Shown: piece after piece, positions 1-10,533 of the stretch
Layout: every line of letters starts with the position of its first letter
How positions within the stretch are numbered: the stretch's first letter is position 1
From: Tyto alba
Taxonomy: Eukaryota; Chordata; Aves; Strigiformes; Tytonidae
Assembly (NCBI RefSeq): GCF_018691265.1
Contig: NW_024881324.1
Span: forward strand, 7,133,730-7,197,729
Length of the DNA stretch: 64,000 nucleotides
Direction: 5' to 3'
Notes under the pieces: model-generated
Database searches by the model: none
The model's input: the letters and a program-made list of their open reading frames with translations, nothing else
What the model was told of the DNA's origin: nothing
Made by a program: the position numbers and the translations under genes

Positions 1-692
1 CACTGCAGCACATAAAATAAAGGTCAGTAGCTGTGACCTAAAGAGCTTAACAAGAGAATGCACAGATTTTGAAAGCAAATGGGCTTTAGTCAGTGGTGCC
101 CAGTTCTTACCTCTCTGGGGCAACTGCAAACTTTCCATCATCTTTTTACCTGTTTATGGTGGGAAACTGAACACACCCAGGGAAAGGGAATGCTGGAGAC
201 CCCCGTGTAGTCTAGAAGTACAGTTGGTAGTAGAGCTGTGCCTGTTATGGCCTGCTGCCCTTAAAAGAAATGAGCAATGTTCTTCAGTATTTCATATGTG
301 CAGATGGGCTCCAAGTTCTATTTCTTCATCTTTTGTTTGTTTCTGATGATCTTCTGAGCTAGAGTTCTTTGTGGAAGCACTATAGTATCACAAAAACACG
401 CACTTTATGGGATTGCCAAACAGGTTTTGTGCTTCTAATCAGTTAAAGTAAATATCTGGTTCTTTGAGAGGTGGTTCTACTAGCTCCTGAATTGTGAACG
501 TGGGCCAAATGTCCTCAAACTAGGTGCAAAAAGACTCATAAAAAGCAGAATTAATGAGATTCTGTAGTCTGAGCAAGGCTCATTGACTTGCCAGATCCTA
601 CATAACCAATGATTTAAGCAGCATGAATTACAGAGGCACTATCAGTGCAGACTGCAACTTTATTATGCCTGGTATAAGTTGCTGCATTTCTT

Positions 693-715
693 CATCCTTC
701 ATTTAATGAAGGATG
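693..715. repeat. Near-perfect 23-bp palindrome
   Basis: Two 11-base arms, catccttcatt and aatgaaggatg, are exact reverse complements separated by a single T. The arms do not extend further: the bases at 692 and 716 do not pair. It could form a tight hairpin or cruciform, or be a dyad protein-binding site. No neighbouring feature explains it. Confidence 0.85.
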
Positions 716-1141
716 CTTTGAGGTTAAAAAGTGCTCTGGAAAGTGCTAAGCAACTGAAATGCTGTAATTCGTGCTAAAACTCTGACTTCAGACAAAGATT
801 TTTCTGCATAAGGAAGAATGGGTCCAGGCATATTTTTTCTTCCTTTTCTGCTCTTGTGAATGAGAGAGCAAGGATATTGCAATGTTTAATATACATGCAA
901 GAGTTTTACCTGAATGCAAGAGCAGGGGCATGACTTACACTGCTGCTTGTTCTGCTACAGCACAACTGCAAGTGTCACACTCCTTTCTTTGTCTTTTGTC
1001 CACTGAGATCTGTGATTAGGTGTCCATGACAGTTGCATAGTTAAGCAATACTCAGATAAAAAACTCCAAAGTAAAATCTTCTCTTTATTGTAATTCCTCA
1101 AGGTATCCCCACTCACAGCAAAGGCTTGGGGAACTTTAGCA

Positions 1142-1145
<4 letters not shown>

Positions 1146-1175
<30 letters not shown>
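1146..1175. repeat. T30 homopolymer
   Basis: Thirty consecutive T residues. Read on the minus strand it is an A30 run, which could be a retroposed poly(A) tail. No recognisable gene sequence lies on the side where a retrocopy body would be, so it is called a simple repeat. Confidence 0.95.
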
Positions 1176-1176
<1 letters not shown>

Positions 1177-4100
1177 TATTTTGCTACAGTGCATGCTTAT
1201 ATACATTAAAGTATATCTTCGGTGCCAAAATGGACATCCATTGAGATCTAAGCATATTTCCTTTAAAGTGGCTCTTTGTAAGCATACCTACTTATTCCTG
1301 TCATCTTTATCTGCTCCCTCTGCATGAGAAGGGAATGCAGACCTTCTTCCTCTTAACACGTCAGGAATTTTAAACCCTGTGGGACAGCACACAAATACAC
1401 TCTCTGGGACAGCTAATGACTTTGTCCTGTTGCTCACGTGAAAAGCTGTTTTGCCTTGATTTCAGCCTTTGTTCTAGGAGATGCTCATTCTAGTAAAAAT
1501 GGCAAATAATTGAAACATTTTTCTTTTGTGCAGATTCATTAATAGGCCCAGGCCTCCCAATTAACTGCATTGCTGGAAGTAAGCGGAATATCCCACTTGC
1601 AGAATGATGCTGGGATTAGCAGCAGAAAGATAACTCCCAAGTAGGCAGTTTCTTCCGTCCAGCTGAACTACTTCTGATGTAGGAAATCAAGTGTTGCTTT
1701 TATTTTATAAGCAAACATGACTAGGAGGATTCTAGCTAGAGCACATCTTGTGCACGTTTTCTAATTGTCCATGTAGTTGGTGGAGTGATGTTAGCCAATA
1801 AAAAGGTACGAATAGTTTCCTAATTGGATGGTTGGACTCTAATGCATCAGAATCATCTTTTGTCTCTGTTGCTAATGTGCAGTGCCATTCCCAGTTTCAT
1901 GTTCATTTCTGATTTCACAGGCTGTAACTTTCTGAAAACATCTTTATTCCTCTTGTCCAGAAGAGACCGCAAGAGTTTCTGCCAAGGGCTTGATTTGCTG
2001 GATCCAGGTCACACTGATGTGACATGTCTGTCATTTGGAGATGTCCAGGAGAACCCCTGCAGCGAGGTAATGCAGGCAGGTGAGAGTCAGGGTGGCAGCT
2101 CATTAGACTTTTCTCCTGTGTGAGCTGGCCTGTCTAGTGCAGGTGTGGTTCAGTTCATCCCTGTCCTGGTCTTTCCTGTGCAGTGTGGACATACCCTAAG
2201 CCAAAGATCAGTAGCTCTTTTATTATAGAATATAGTCCACCGGCTAGTTTTATGCATTTACAACCATTCATTAGATTATAATAAGTAATAAATTTTCCTG
2301 CTTGGTTGAATACTTAAGCAGACGTGTTCTTTTGTAGTTTACGATGTTAACCAATTTTCACGAGCCTTGCGCACAGTATCAGAGTTCTCTGGGTAACACA
2401 ACCTGTAGTTCAGATAATACAATGTACTGGTATGTCTGGTATTTCAAGGTGCAGGAACTGGGATCAAGTGTTCTCGGTTCTCTGCTGTACTTTTGAAATT
2501 ATATGCACAGCCATGACAGCTTTTACTATTATTTCCAAGTGAGGCAGAAGGAGGCTCCCTCACACATTTGCACAGGATACCACCAGTGATGGAACTGGAA
2601 CTCTGAGAGCTAGACTCTTGGTTGCTGTGGTGTATTCTAATTCAAAGTATCTTGGTTAAACAAGGTGGGGTCTAAGACAGACATATCAAAACAGAGCTAA
2701 GCCTTTGAAGGATTAGAAGTAGTAATTCTAATCAGACAAACATTTAATTGTATGCCACTTAAAACAATGCCTGTGTACTTCTTTAGCTTGTGATACATTA
2801 AATCTTCTGGTATGTTATGCCATTTCAGAATAGATTTTTTTTGTTCAAGGCTTCAAATTAAAAGCTTCTAAAAACCTTCCTTTTGTGAACTGTCCTGTGA
2901 AGTTTATGATGACAAATAGCAATTCGTAATTGATTCTTCTTACATTAGTAGGCAGATCCATCTGAGCATGACCAGGGAAGCTGGGAACTTGCTGCTGTCA
3001 AACTTCCTTGAGAGACTGCTGGAGGCATAATGTACTTTCCAATATCCCTGTGTTACCATGATCTCTAATCTAGAGGGTGAAAAAGGAATAGGAGAAAGGA
3101 TGTGTTCAGTCAAAAAGTCCTCAGAACTGATTGATTGAAGTGGTTAAGAAAGATGACAACATCATTGCTGTGGGGACTTGTGTTCTGAGCTTCTTGGCCA
3201 AGACAGTGTTCACTGGCTGGGCTGAGGGTAGTGCTCCAGTACTCAAGTAGGTACAGAGAAAAAGGATAAAAACCTGCCTGTTAGGGGGGTTTAATGCATA
3301 ACAAGCAGAGTAGAGTGGGGGCAAATTTAGCATACTAGGAAAAGGAGATGAAGCTTGAGAAGAATATAGCCACAGAGACAGTAACCTTGCCATCATGAGA
3401 TCCAGCAGAATTGCAGGCTCTCTCCAGAGAGAACTGCTGCTTTGGCCCAACTCTCTTGCCTTGTGCTCCCAATGTTAAAGGAAGGGAATGAGAGGGAATA
3501 GTATAGCTGTCATCTTCCATTTGTTGGTGTGCCTAAAGGTTGTAGAGGTGAGTGCCTGGAGGCCGGACATCTGGGGATTCAAGAAGAGACAATCTTGGTT
3601 TTGCTGCTGCCCTTGGGGCATGTCTCATTTATGCATGTCTGTGCCTCACTTGTCTGCCAAGACCTTTTTGTTTTGTCTCCCTTACAGAAGTTTGCAATGG
3701 AGGCATGTCACTTTCTAGTGTGTCTCACATGATAGCTTGGTAAACCTAGAGAAAGGTTTGAGGCTGAAAATTTGTGCTTCCTTTTGGGGCCGTATACACT
3801 AAGGGGCACCTCTGTGTTCTTGGCTCAAGATCATATTTGCCATAAATACTTCTACTGAATATTCTTCTTCACTTCTGATCATTTTACAGATGTGGCCCTG
3901 AAACACTGCCCTCCAGGTATACTGCATTTCTTCACCTCACTGCCTTATTCATGACTCTTTAGTTCCTGTGGACATATCTAAGTGGGGGATTTACCTCTGG
4001 TCCCTTCTATTTATAAAATAGAGAGCAAGCTTTCGGGTGCATACACTTACCCTTCTTGTAGCAGATTCCCAGAGGTCAGTGACTTATCTGATATGATGGA

Positions 4101-5829
4101 GGAGACTGTATAAAATGCGATGTATAATCTCTTCATCTATCCATTGAGTTTAGGCCCTATCTTTTACACTGGCAAGTGAAAAACACTCATCCATTAATCA
4201 CAATGCTAATAAATATGGGGAGATTTGCAGGGATGGTGGGTCTAAATACTAAGGGCCTGCCCTAAATGATTTACCCTGATAATTAAGTTTTCTCTGCTGT
4301 TTGAAGCACATACCCAGCAGCCATTAACATTTAACCCAAGACTGAATATTTGGAGTTTGTCTATAGGCCAGATATATAAAAAACATGGAAATGGGTAAAT
4401 GCTTCCGAATAAGAGTTGGAGATCTGGTAAGACATGGAGATGTTGGGATAGGAGGTCAATGTACATATTTGAACATTGTTTATATTGAATATGTTTCTTG
4501 TGCTCATATTGTTCAAATATTTTATACAATTTTATTAATATTTTTATGTAATTTAAAAGTTAATGTCATTAAAACAAAAGTAATTTTAAAATATAGTGTA
4601 TTTGATGCTTATAGCCTCATTTCCCTGTGTTTAAATGATCTCTGAACAGAGTAGGGTTTTCATTAATTTATTCATCATTTGAAATTGTCTTGGTCTGTAG
4701 ATTGTTCTCAAGCAGCTTGTTATGACTGCACTGGGTACAAAATTTGATCTGTGTTGGTTACTTTGTTTGGATTAAACTAGTGCTTAGAATCAGGATTTGG
4801 ATGCATATACTTACAATTTCAAGTCCCAAATTTGATTTTCACCAACATTTCCTAACATTCAGATTATTCCTGCCAATAGGTTTGCTTGTTTAACTCCTCA
4901 CAGAAGCAGCTGAAGATATTTTTTAGTTGTTACTACTGTAGCTACTTTGGAGATATTACACTATTTCAGTTAATCATAGTCCTATTTTTAGATGAATAAT
5001 TAGAAAAAGAAAACCAGAGACTATACCTGGTCTATTGTCTGTGAAGCACATTGAAAACCTTCTTTTAGAAGAAGGAAAAATAAACAGCAAGTGGAAGATA
5101 GCATTTCTGTAGTGACATGGCAGTAAACATGCTTATTCATATGAGTAGGGATTTCTAGAAAAAATAATCTTATACATAAGGTGATTAAGACAAGTAAACC
5201 CAGCATTGCTTCTTTGTTGTTAAACAAAGATGTTATTCTCGCACTTGTAAGATTTAGTAAGACATTAAGCATGTGTGCATGATGTCAAGATATTGGCTTT
5301 AGCATGTGTTCTTACAGCCTTTATAGTTTGTGATGACATAATTAGGTACATTCTGTGAAAGTAACTTAAAATGTTACTGTCTGTTCCAATGAATTGAATG
5401 CATTTGGTCCAGGATATCTTGCTGGAACATTTGCACAGCCTTTTGTCTGGAGGCTCAGTGAGTTCAGAAATGAAACCATCTTTCTTTTGTTCAGTGCAGT
5501 CACGTGCCTGCAGGTTTCCATATGTTTCCAGCGTCCAGAGATGCTGTCACCACTGAATGCCTAATAAAAACCCAAGATCCCTGGCTAGAATCATCCTTTG
5601 GATTCCCTGGCCCAATGAACAGCTGTACCTCATTGCAGTTTGCAGGCAAACTGGTGCTCAGCCTGGAACTGAAACTGCTGGCTTAGATATTCAGAGGTAC
5701 AGATAACCAAGCAGTACTTGGCTTGTTAAGCCCAGGCTCTCATTTTGTTTCTCCCGCTTGTCCTCTCTTACAGATGTCTCTGCAACTCTTGTAATTAGTT
5801 TACCCTTCTGTTTCTGGCTTCTAGTTATT

Positions 5830-6030
5830 AAATACTTTACACATGGTGCATTGCCATTCTTCTCAGGATCTCAAAGTGCTTGGAGACCTTAATTCACAAC
5901 ACCTTCTGAAATGGATACTTAGGGCATCTATTTTAGAAGTAGCTCAGCTGGAGGGCAGTAGGCCAGCTCACCCAAGGTAAGACAAGCATGTCTGTACACA
6001 GCCAAGAATAGGCTGCAAGGATCCAGACTT
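5830..6030 (+). mobile_element. Ancient amniote MIR-like SINE, degenerate
   Basis: The sequence follows the order of blocks expected of old tRNA-derived MIR-type SINEs of amniotes: an AATACTTTACAC-like block, then 'ggatctcaaagtgctt' at 5866-5881, a 'ttaattcacaacacc' block at 5889-5903 (where the family has ttaatcctcacaacaccc), a poorly kept middle, then 'ctcacccaaggtaagaca' near 5968-5985 (family: cttgcccaaggtcacaca), and a 3' part resembling 'agaataggctgcaaggatcc' (family: ggaatagaacccaggtctcc). The four blocks are collinear and roughly correctly spaced, which argues against chance. The tRNA-like head is not clear, and the copy is too diverged to name a subfamily. Such copies are over 100 million years old in general and sometimes become regulatory elements. 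Confidence 0.6.
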
Positions 6031-6097
6031 CAACTTCTTCTAATATATTATTATTCTTTGTTTTTGTAATAATATATACAATAAATGTATCATCATT

Positions 6098-6111
6098 AAA
6101 AAAAAAAAAAA
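6098..6111. repeat. A14 run
   Basis: Fourteen A residues, about 70 bases downstream of the MIR-like SINE and followed by a purine-rich stretch. MIR elements do not end in long poly(A), so this is probably an independent simple repeat. Confidence 0.9.
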
Positions 6112-6755
6112 GAGGTGGGGGAGAGGGAAGAGAAACATACAGTCAGTGAGCTGCTGTTAAATTCATAGTGTTCGCTGTCCAGTGCCACCAGGAAAAAAAG
6201 GTGAGTTGGATTTTGGTTTGAAATCCAAGCTGAGTTTGTGTATGTATATTAAATCATGCTGAGAATATATATAAGAACGAGACGCCCTGCTCCCCAAAGG
6301 CTGTCTCTACAAGAGCTAGGTTTCTGGAAACTAGATATTTTTAAGACAGAGTGGACAAAACAGTAGTAATTTGCAGTTGAGATCCTTCATCAGTCTGGAA
6401 TTATTCTAGCTGTATCAACTTCTTGGTTGCTATAAATCAGTTCTTATTCCTGTTCTGTGGTTGTACTCAAAATGAGTAAGACTAGTTGTAAATGTTATTT
6501 TTTTAAAAATTTCAGACTTGGGACTCAGCAGGATCTTGACAGTGCACTATTTATAAAAGAGTAATTGTGGTTAGATTTCATAATATAAGACCTTGCGTTG
6601 GGAGGGGAACTAAAGTGAGGTATGCGTGTGTGTGGTGCTCCCTGGATCCCAGAATAACGACTGGTTCAAGCCGCTTTTTCAAATACATTGCCACTCAGCT
6701 GAGAGTGGAAAAAACCCTGGAACGTGCTCCAGTCTGGACTTGGCCACAGTGTTTT

Positions 6756-6769
6756 TCTCTCTCTCTCTC
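6756..6769. repeat. (CT)n microsatellite
   Basis: Seven CT units preceded by a short T run. A second CT tract lies 340 bases downstream, and both fall inside the CpG-enriched patch. Confidence 0.85.
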
Positions 6770-7104
6770 ACTCAGCTGGCCTTGCGCATGTCTTCAGGAT
6801 GGAGACGTACAGTTTTTGCTGGTCTCTCCAAAGGGCTGCAGCAGGGTTGTGTCTGTGGGTTTTGAAAAGCCGTGGCTGTTGTACCAAAACAGCTGGGCCC
6901 TGCACACACAAGTTTCCATCTTGAGTCCTGAGCGGATCTGTTCTGAGCTCCGGGGATGATCCCCTTGCTGCCAGCCCGGCTAGGGGAGGGACTCACAGTA
7001 CTGAACACGAGTCATCCGAGGTGGGTGATCACACCTGGAGAGTGGTCTCTCTCTATGGGCTGAGCAAGAGGCAGTTGAGTCAGATCGTAGCTGGAGGAAC
7101 GGCC

Positions 7105-7121
7105 CTCTCTCTCTCTCTCTC
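7105..7121. repeat. (CT)n microsatellite
   Basis: About eight CT units, followed by CGTGAG. It is the second CT tract in the CpG-enriched patch. Confidence 0.85.
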
Positions 7122-7245
7122 GTGAGCCTAAAGCGTATTTGATCGCCCAGGTTAAGCTCCTCTAACACACTTCGTGTGGACCTCCCTCTCAGAACTGCTT
7201 TGGAAATCGGCGGTTTTCAGTGCAGATGTCCAGTTTTCACATGCG

Positions 7246-10200
7246 TGGAGCCAGATGAATGATCAGTGTCAAAGTTCTAATGTGGCTCTGCAACCATAAT
7301 CAACAGATGTACAAAGAGGAACAGAATTGTGGGGGGAAGTGAAAACATGGGGAGAGTAATATCATGTGGCTGCTCTGAGAGACAGACACACACCCTGCCA
7401 GCCTGCTGGTGTTTAATTCTCTTTCAGTTAACCATAATGCACCCAGTAAAAGGCAGAGGGGTAAATAACAGCTTTTGGAAGGGCACGTCACAAACTCTAC
7501 CTGGCCTCCAGTTGTCCCTTCATCTTCTGAAACCTATTGTGCTGTACTCAAAACATTTTCATTGCTCAACTGACTACGGTGCACTTACTGGCTGAGGACT
7601 TAGTCTTGGATCCAGAGAGAGCTTCAGAGAAGTTTGCATCTGGATGTCTGTGGCTTGGGGTCATCTCTAATTATAAGTAATGACTCTTCTTTCTGGTCCT
7701 CATCTGCAGTAGCAAACTGATTTAAAGTAGATTATAGCAGAAAATAGTTTCTAAACTACCTCCTGTGTCTCTGCTACTTACATAGGGGTCAGCCTGTGCC
7801 TGACTGCTTGTTGAGTGTGCATCTTTCTTCTTTCTTTGGCTCCTGACATAGCAATAAATGGCTGGGGTGGTTCTGTACCCCCACAGGCAAGGGGAACAGA
7901 TGAGAGAAGGACTCATGGGCCAGCATAACCAACCAGAGGATGAGGAGGGAGATTTCCACATCCTTTGAGAATATCTGTCATGGGATTCCCTCCTGCTGGC
8001 AGTTCCCTATGTGACAGGGCTAGGCAACGTAATCCTGAATGTAGACCTATGCCTTAACAGCCTGGCTGAACCCACAGTGGTTTGATTTGAGAATGGTTGT
8101 CCCATCTGCTCCGTGTTTACTTGAATGTGGAATGATGTTTGCACAGGAAGGAAAGTTGCTGATGCTTTAAAATAGTGTGGCATCCAATTCTGGTTTTATA
8201 AAAGTCAGGTAGAGAGAAGAGGAGGGGTAGCTATGGCATCTTAGAAGCAATAACTTGCATGCAGCTAGTGTGTTTATATTTGTGCTAGGAGCTATTCCCT
8301 GAGGTGCCTGCCTTGTCTGACTGTGTGTCTAATATAATTCCCTTAAGGCTGACCTCTGCTTTCAGCACAGAACGCTGTGAGATTACTGCTGCAGCCGAAA
8401 TATTCCATGCATCCAAGTGTCCCACTCGCAGAGAAATTTGCTAAACATGTTCTCACTGTGGGAACGTTCCCAACTCTTTCAATTGTTAAAAAGATATATT
8501 GCTTCCCTCATCCTTAGATCATCCTTTGGCCCATGTAGGACTGCTATTACTTGACTTTCTAAATTTAGCAATGTTAGACACCTCAAATGATTAATTTAGT
8601 GTCCAAGAAAACTGCCACTCAGAAGGAGAAAAAAAAATATTTTTCTCTCCTTCATAATAGATTCTGTTCAAAGTGCTTTCATTTGATGAAGAATGTTTTC
8701 TTTAAACCATTAAAAAGAATGGAGAAGTATGCCAGACAGCCTCACTAAGACATGCTGGCATGGAACAGGACATGAAGAGAGGGGAGGCAAAAAAAACATG
8801 TGGAGCATTACTACTACTGGGCTGAGAAACAGTACCACTTCACACCAAGAAACTAACTGGACCTTGACCAAGGACACAGAAAATTGGCAGCATTTTAGGT
8901 CTTAATACAGAGTTGGTGCTTTAATGATGGCTGACTGAAACCTGAGCATTGATGTAGAGATGATATATGAACAGGACCTTTTTGAGTCTACTTTTGATTT
9001 TAGAATAATATAGAATTAAGTCTAAACCCAAGTGTGAAACACACAATAGGACATAGACATTTAAGCTACCATCTTTGTAACTAGCAGATGATGTGACAAG
9101 TGAGACCTTTTAATCTGCGTACATGTAAACAAACCTCGGGTCTTTCTGGCTAATAAAATACTGCACATGAGGTGCATGTGGCTGCTTCATGTTTCTGACC
9201 TTCATTCTTTGGGTTTTGGTGCATTTACAGCAAAATATCCTCTAGAACTATGATAAATGTGGGGTTATTTTTCTACTTTCGTACCCACCTCTGCTGTGTC
9301 TGCTAGGTTCTTGGAATGGCCTCGAAACATTCTGCCATGCGAAATGTAGTAGGATAAACATGAATCACTTCCTCTGTACTGGTTTCCTGATAGTTTGTTG
9401 TGAGTCCCCAGACACTGGTTTTGAGACCTTCCTGGTAGACATTGTTATTCCTGAATTAGTTTGAGTCTGGCAGTACTTTGTGTCCTGGGACACTGCTGCA
9501 GACTTTTTTCTTAATCCACTGGTTATCCACACTGCGTACGAGTCGGAAGGTGCCAGGGCTCCCATTTGAAGCACGTGTTCTGCTCCCTCCACGGGAGATC
9601 CTGGGCGTTCAGGGTGGAGGCCGGCATGCGGTGGCCACGCTGTTCCCTGCACTGTGGGCGAGTGAGGGATTCTGGTGGGTCTGTCCCGTGTAACATGGGT
9701 GTAACAGGGTTGTGCCCTCAGGCTGGGGAACTGATGTGCATGTGCCAGAAAATCCTTTCTTGGACAGGTAACCCCTTTTACTGAACATATATTTTTGCCC
9801 TCTAATTGCCCCATCAGCTCTTTCAACAATACTGCTGGAAGCCTTTCCTTGCCTTTGGACCTGCGCTTAGTAGGGAAGCAATTTAAACCATCCAAGCATG
9901 AGATGCAGCATAATCAGCATCTGCTCTCTCCCATTTTGCCACCTGCAATGTATCTGCAGTAGCCCAAGGGGCTATGTTAGCAGTTGTGCTGTGGTAGGGG
10001 AAGACCAGTTCTTCTCTGAGTGGTTGTCCACAGGCGCCTTACGCATTTCTGTCCCAGTGGCAATGTTCCAGTGCAACCTTCAGCTGCCCTCTTCCCACCT
10101 AGCTCTTGGGAATTAATTTGACTTCTTTACCTTTCCAGTCATGGAGTTGAGTCTTCAAATCATGGCATTTCAATTTGCTGTGTGGCCTGGATTTTTCTCC

Positions 10201-10521
10201 TACTTTTCCCACATGTGCTTAATAGGAATTTGCATTTAACATGAGAATAACACATGACTTCTCCAGTGCTTTCCACCTTTTAGAGCCCAAGCACGTTAGG
10301 AAAGAAGATAACTTTAGGTAGCACGCCAAGCTTGTGAAGTGCTAGGAATAATTATTAAATAGGACTATAATGCTTAGCTATGGCCAAATAACTAGTTTAC
10401 ACATGATCCCTCAAAAGATTCCAGTTATGCGTGTGGGAGTTTAGGAGGTGCCCTGAGATGGGGGAGTTACAAGTGGCTCTTTGATTTCTCCGCAGATGTG
10501 CAAATGGTTAATTCCTCATTG
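7246..10521. other. Noncoding stretch with the window's longest ORF
   Basis: No recognisable gene. The longest open frame of the window, 176 codons on the minus strand (9365-9895), lies here. Its product is rich in K, R, P, S and T, has no motif or domain I recognise, and is overlapped by open frames on the plus strand. The part at about 9,530-9,690 is locally GC-richer with several CpGs, which lowers stop-codon frequency and can lengthen chance ORFs. I see no splice or promoter evidence for a gene. Confidence 0.5.
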
Positions 10522-10533
10522 CCAGTAGATGGC
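10522..10533 (+). promoter_or_regulatory. Candidate CTCF core motif
   Basis: CCAGTAGATGGC matches all 12 positions of the CTCF core CCASYAGRKGGC on the plus strand. The following TC departs from the preferred RS. CTCF is the zinc-finger insulator and loop-anchor protein of vertebrates. A 12-base degenerate match can arise by chance in 64 kb, so this is only a candidate. Confidence 0.3.

Larger units (their letters stand above)
1..5829. other. Noncoding stretch, no gene recognised
   Basis: No exon, RNA gene or young transposon is recognisable. The ORFs are short (99 residues at 1824-2123 and 109 at 3121-3450 are among the longest) and match no family I know. The only structures seen are the palindrome at 693-715 and the 30-T run at 1146-1175, listed separately. 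The part from about 4,380 to 4,650 is especially AT-rich. Intron or intergenic DNA is the simplest reading. Confidence 0.6.
6552..7245 (+). promoter_or_regulatory. Candidate promoter: TATA-like box plus CpG-enriched patch
   Basis: TATAAAAG occurs at 6552-6559. From about 6594 to 7245 I count about 22 CpG dinucleotides by eye, giving an observed/expected ratio near 0.5, well above the rest of the window but below the usual 0.6 CpG-island threshold. The patch also holds two CT tracts (6756-6769 and 7105-7121) and an AP-1-type TGAGTCA at 7076-7082. A possible splice donor, GAG|GTATGC, lies at about 6618-6626, roughly where a short first exon could end. There is no recognisable coding sequence downstream. 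This could be an unannotated noncoding-RNA promoter, an enhancer, a decayed CpG island or an old GC-rich repeat. TATAAAA-like strings also occur by chance in AT-rich DNA (4107, 26154, 32505). Confidence 0.25.

Noticed and set aside
1146..1175. Possible poly(A) tail of a processed pseudogene (also the A/T runs at 26480, 35225, 60079 and 60640)
   Set aside because: No spliced-gene body or target duplication recognisable next to any of them. Processed pseudogenes are rare in birds because CR1 does not use poly(A) tails.
2165..2200. agtgtggacataccctaag resembling the end of a reptile/bird DNA-transposon repeat
   Set aside because: No matching inverted end could be found upstream, so no element can be delimited.
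10259..10400. Possible second MIR-like SINE (ccagtgctttccacc..agagcccaagcacg)
   Set aside because: Only the first 45 bases resemble the family and the following blocks are missing.
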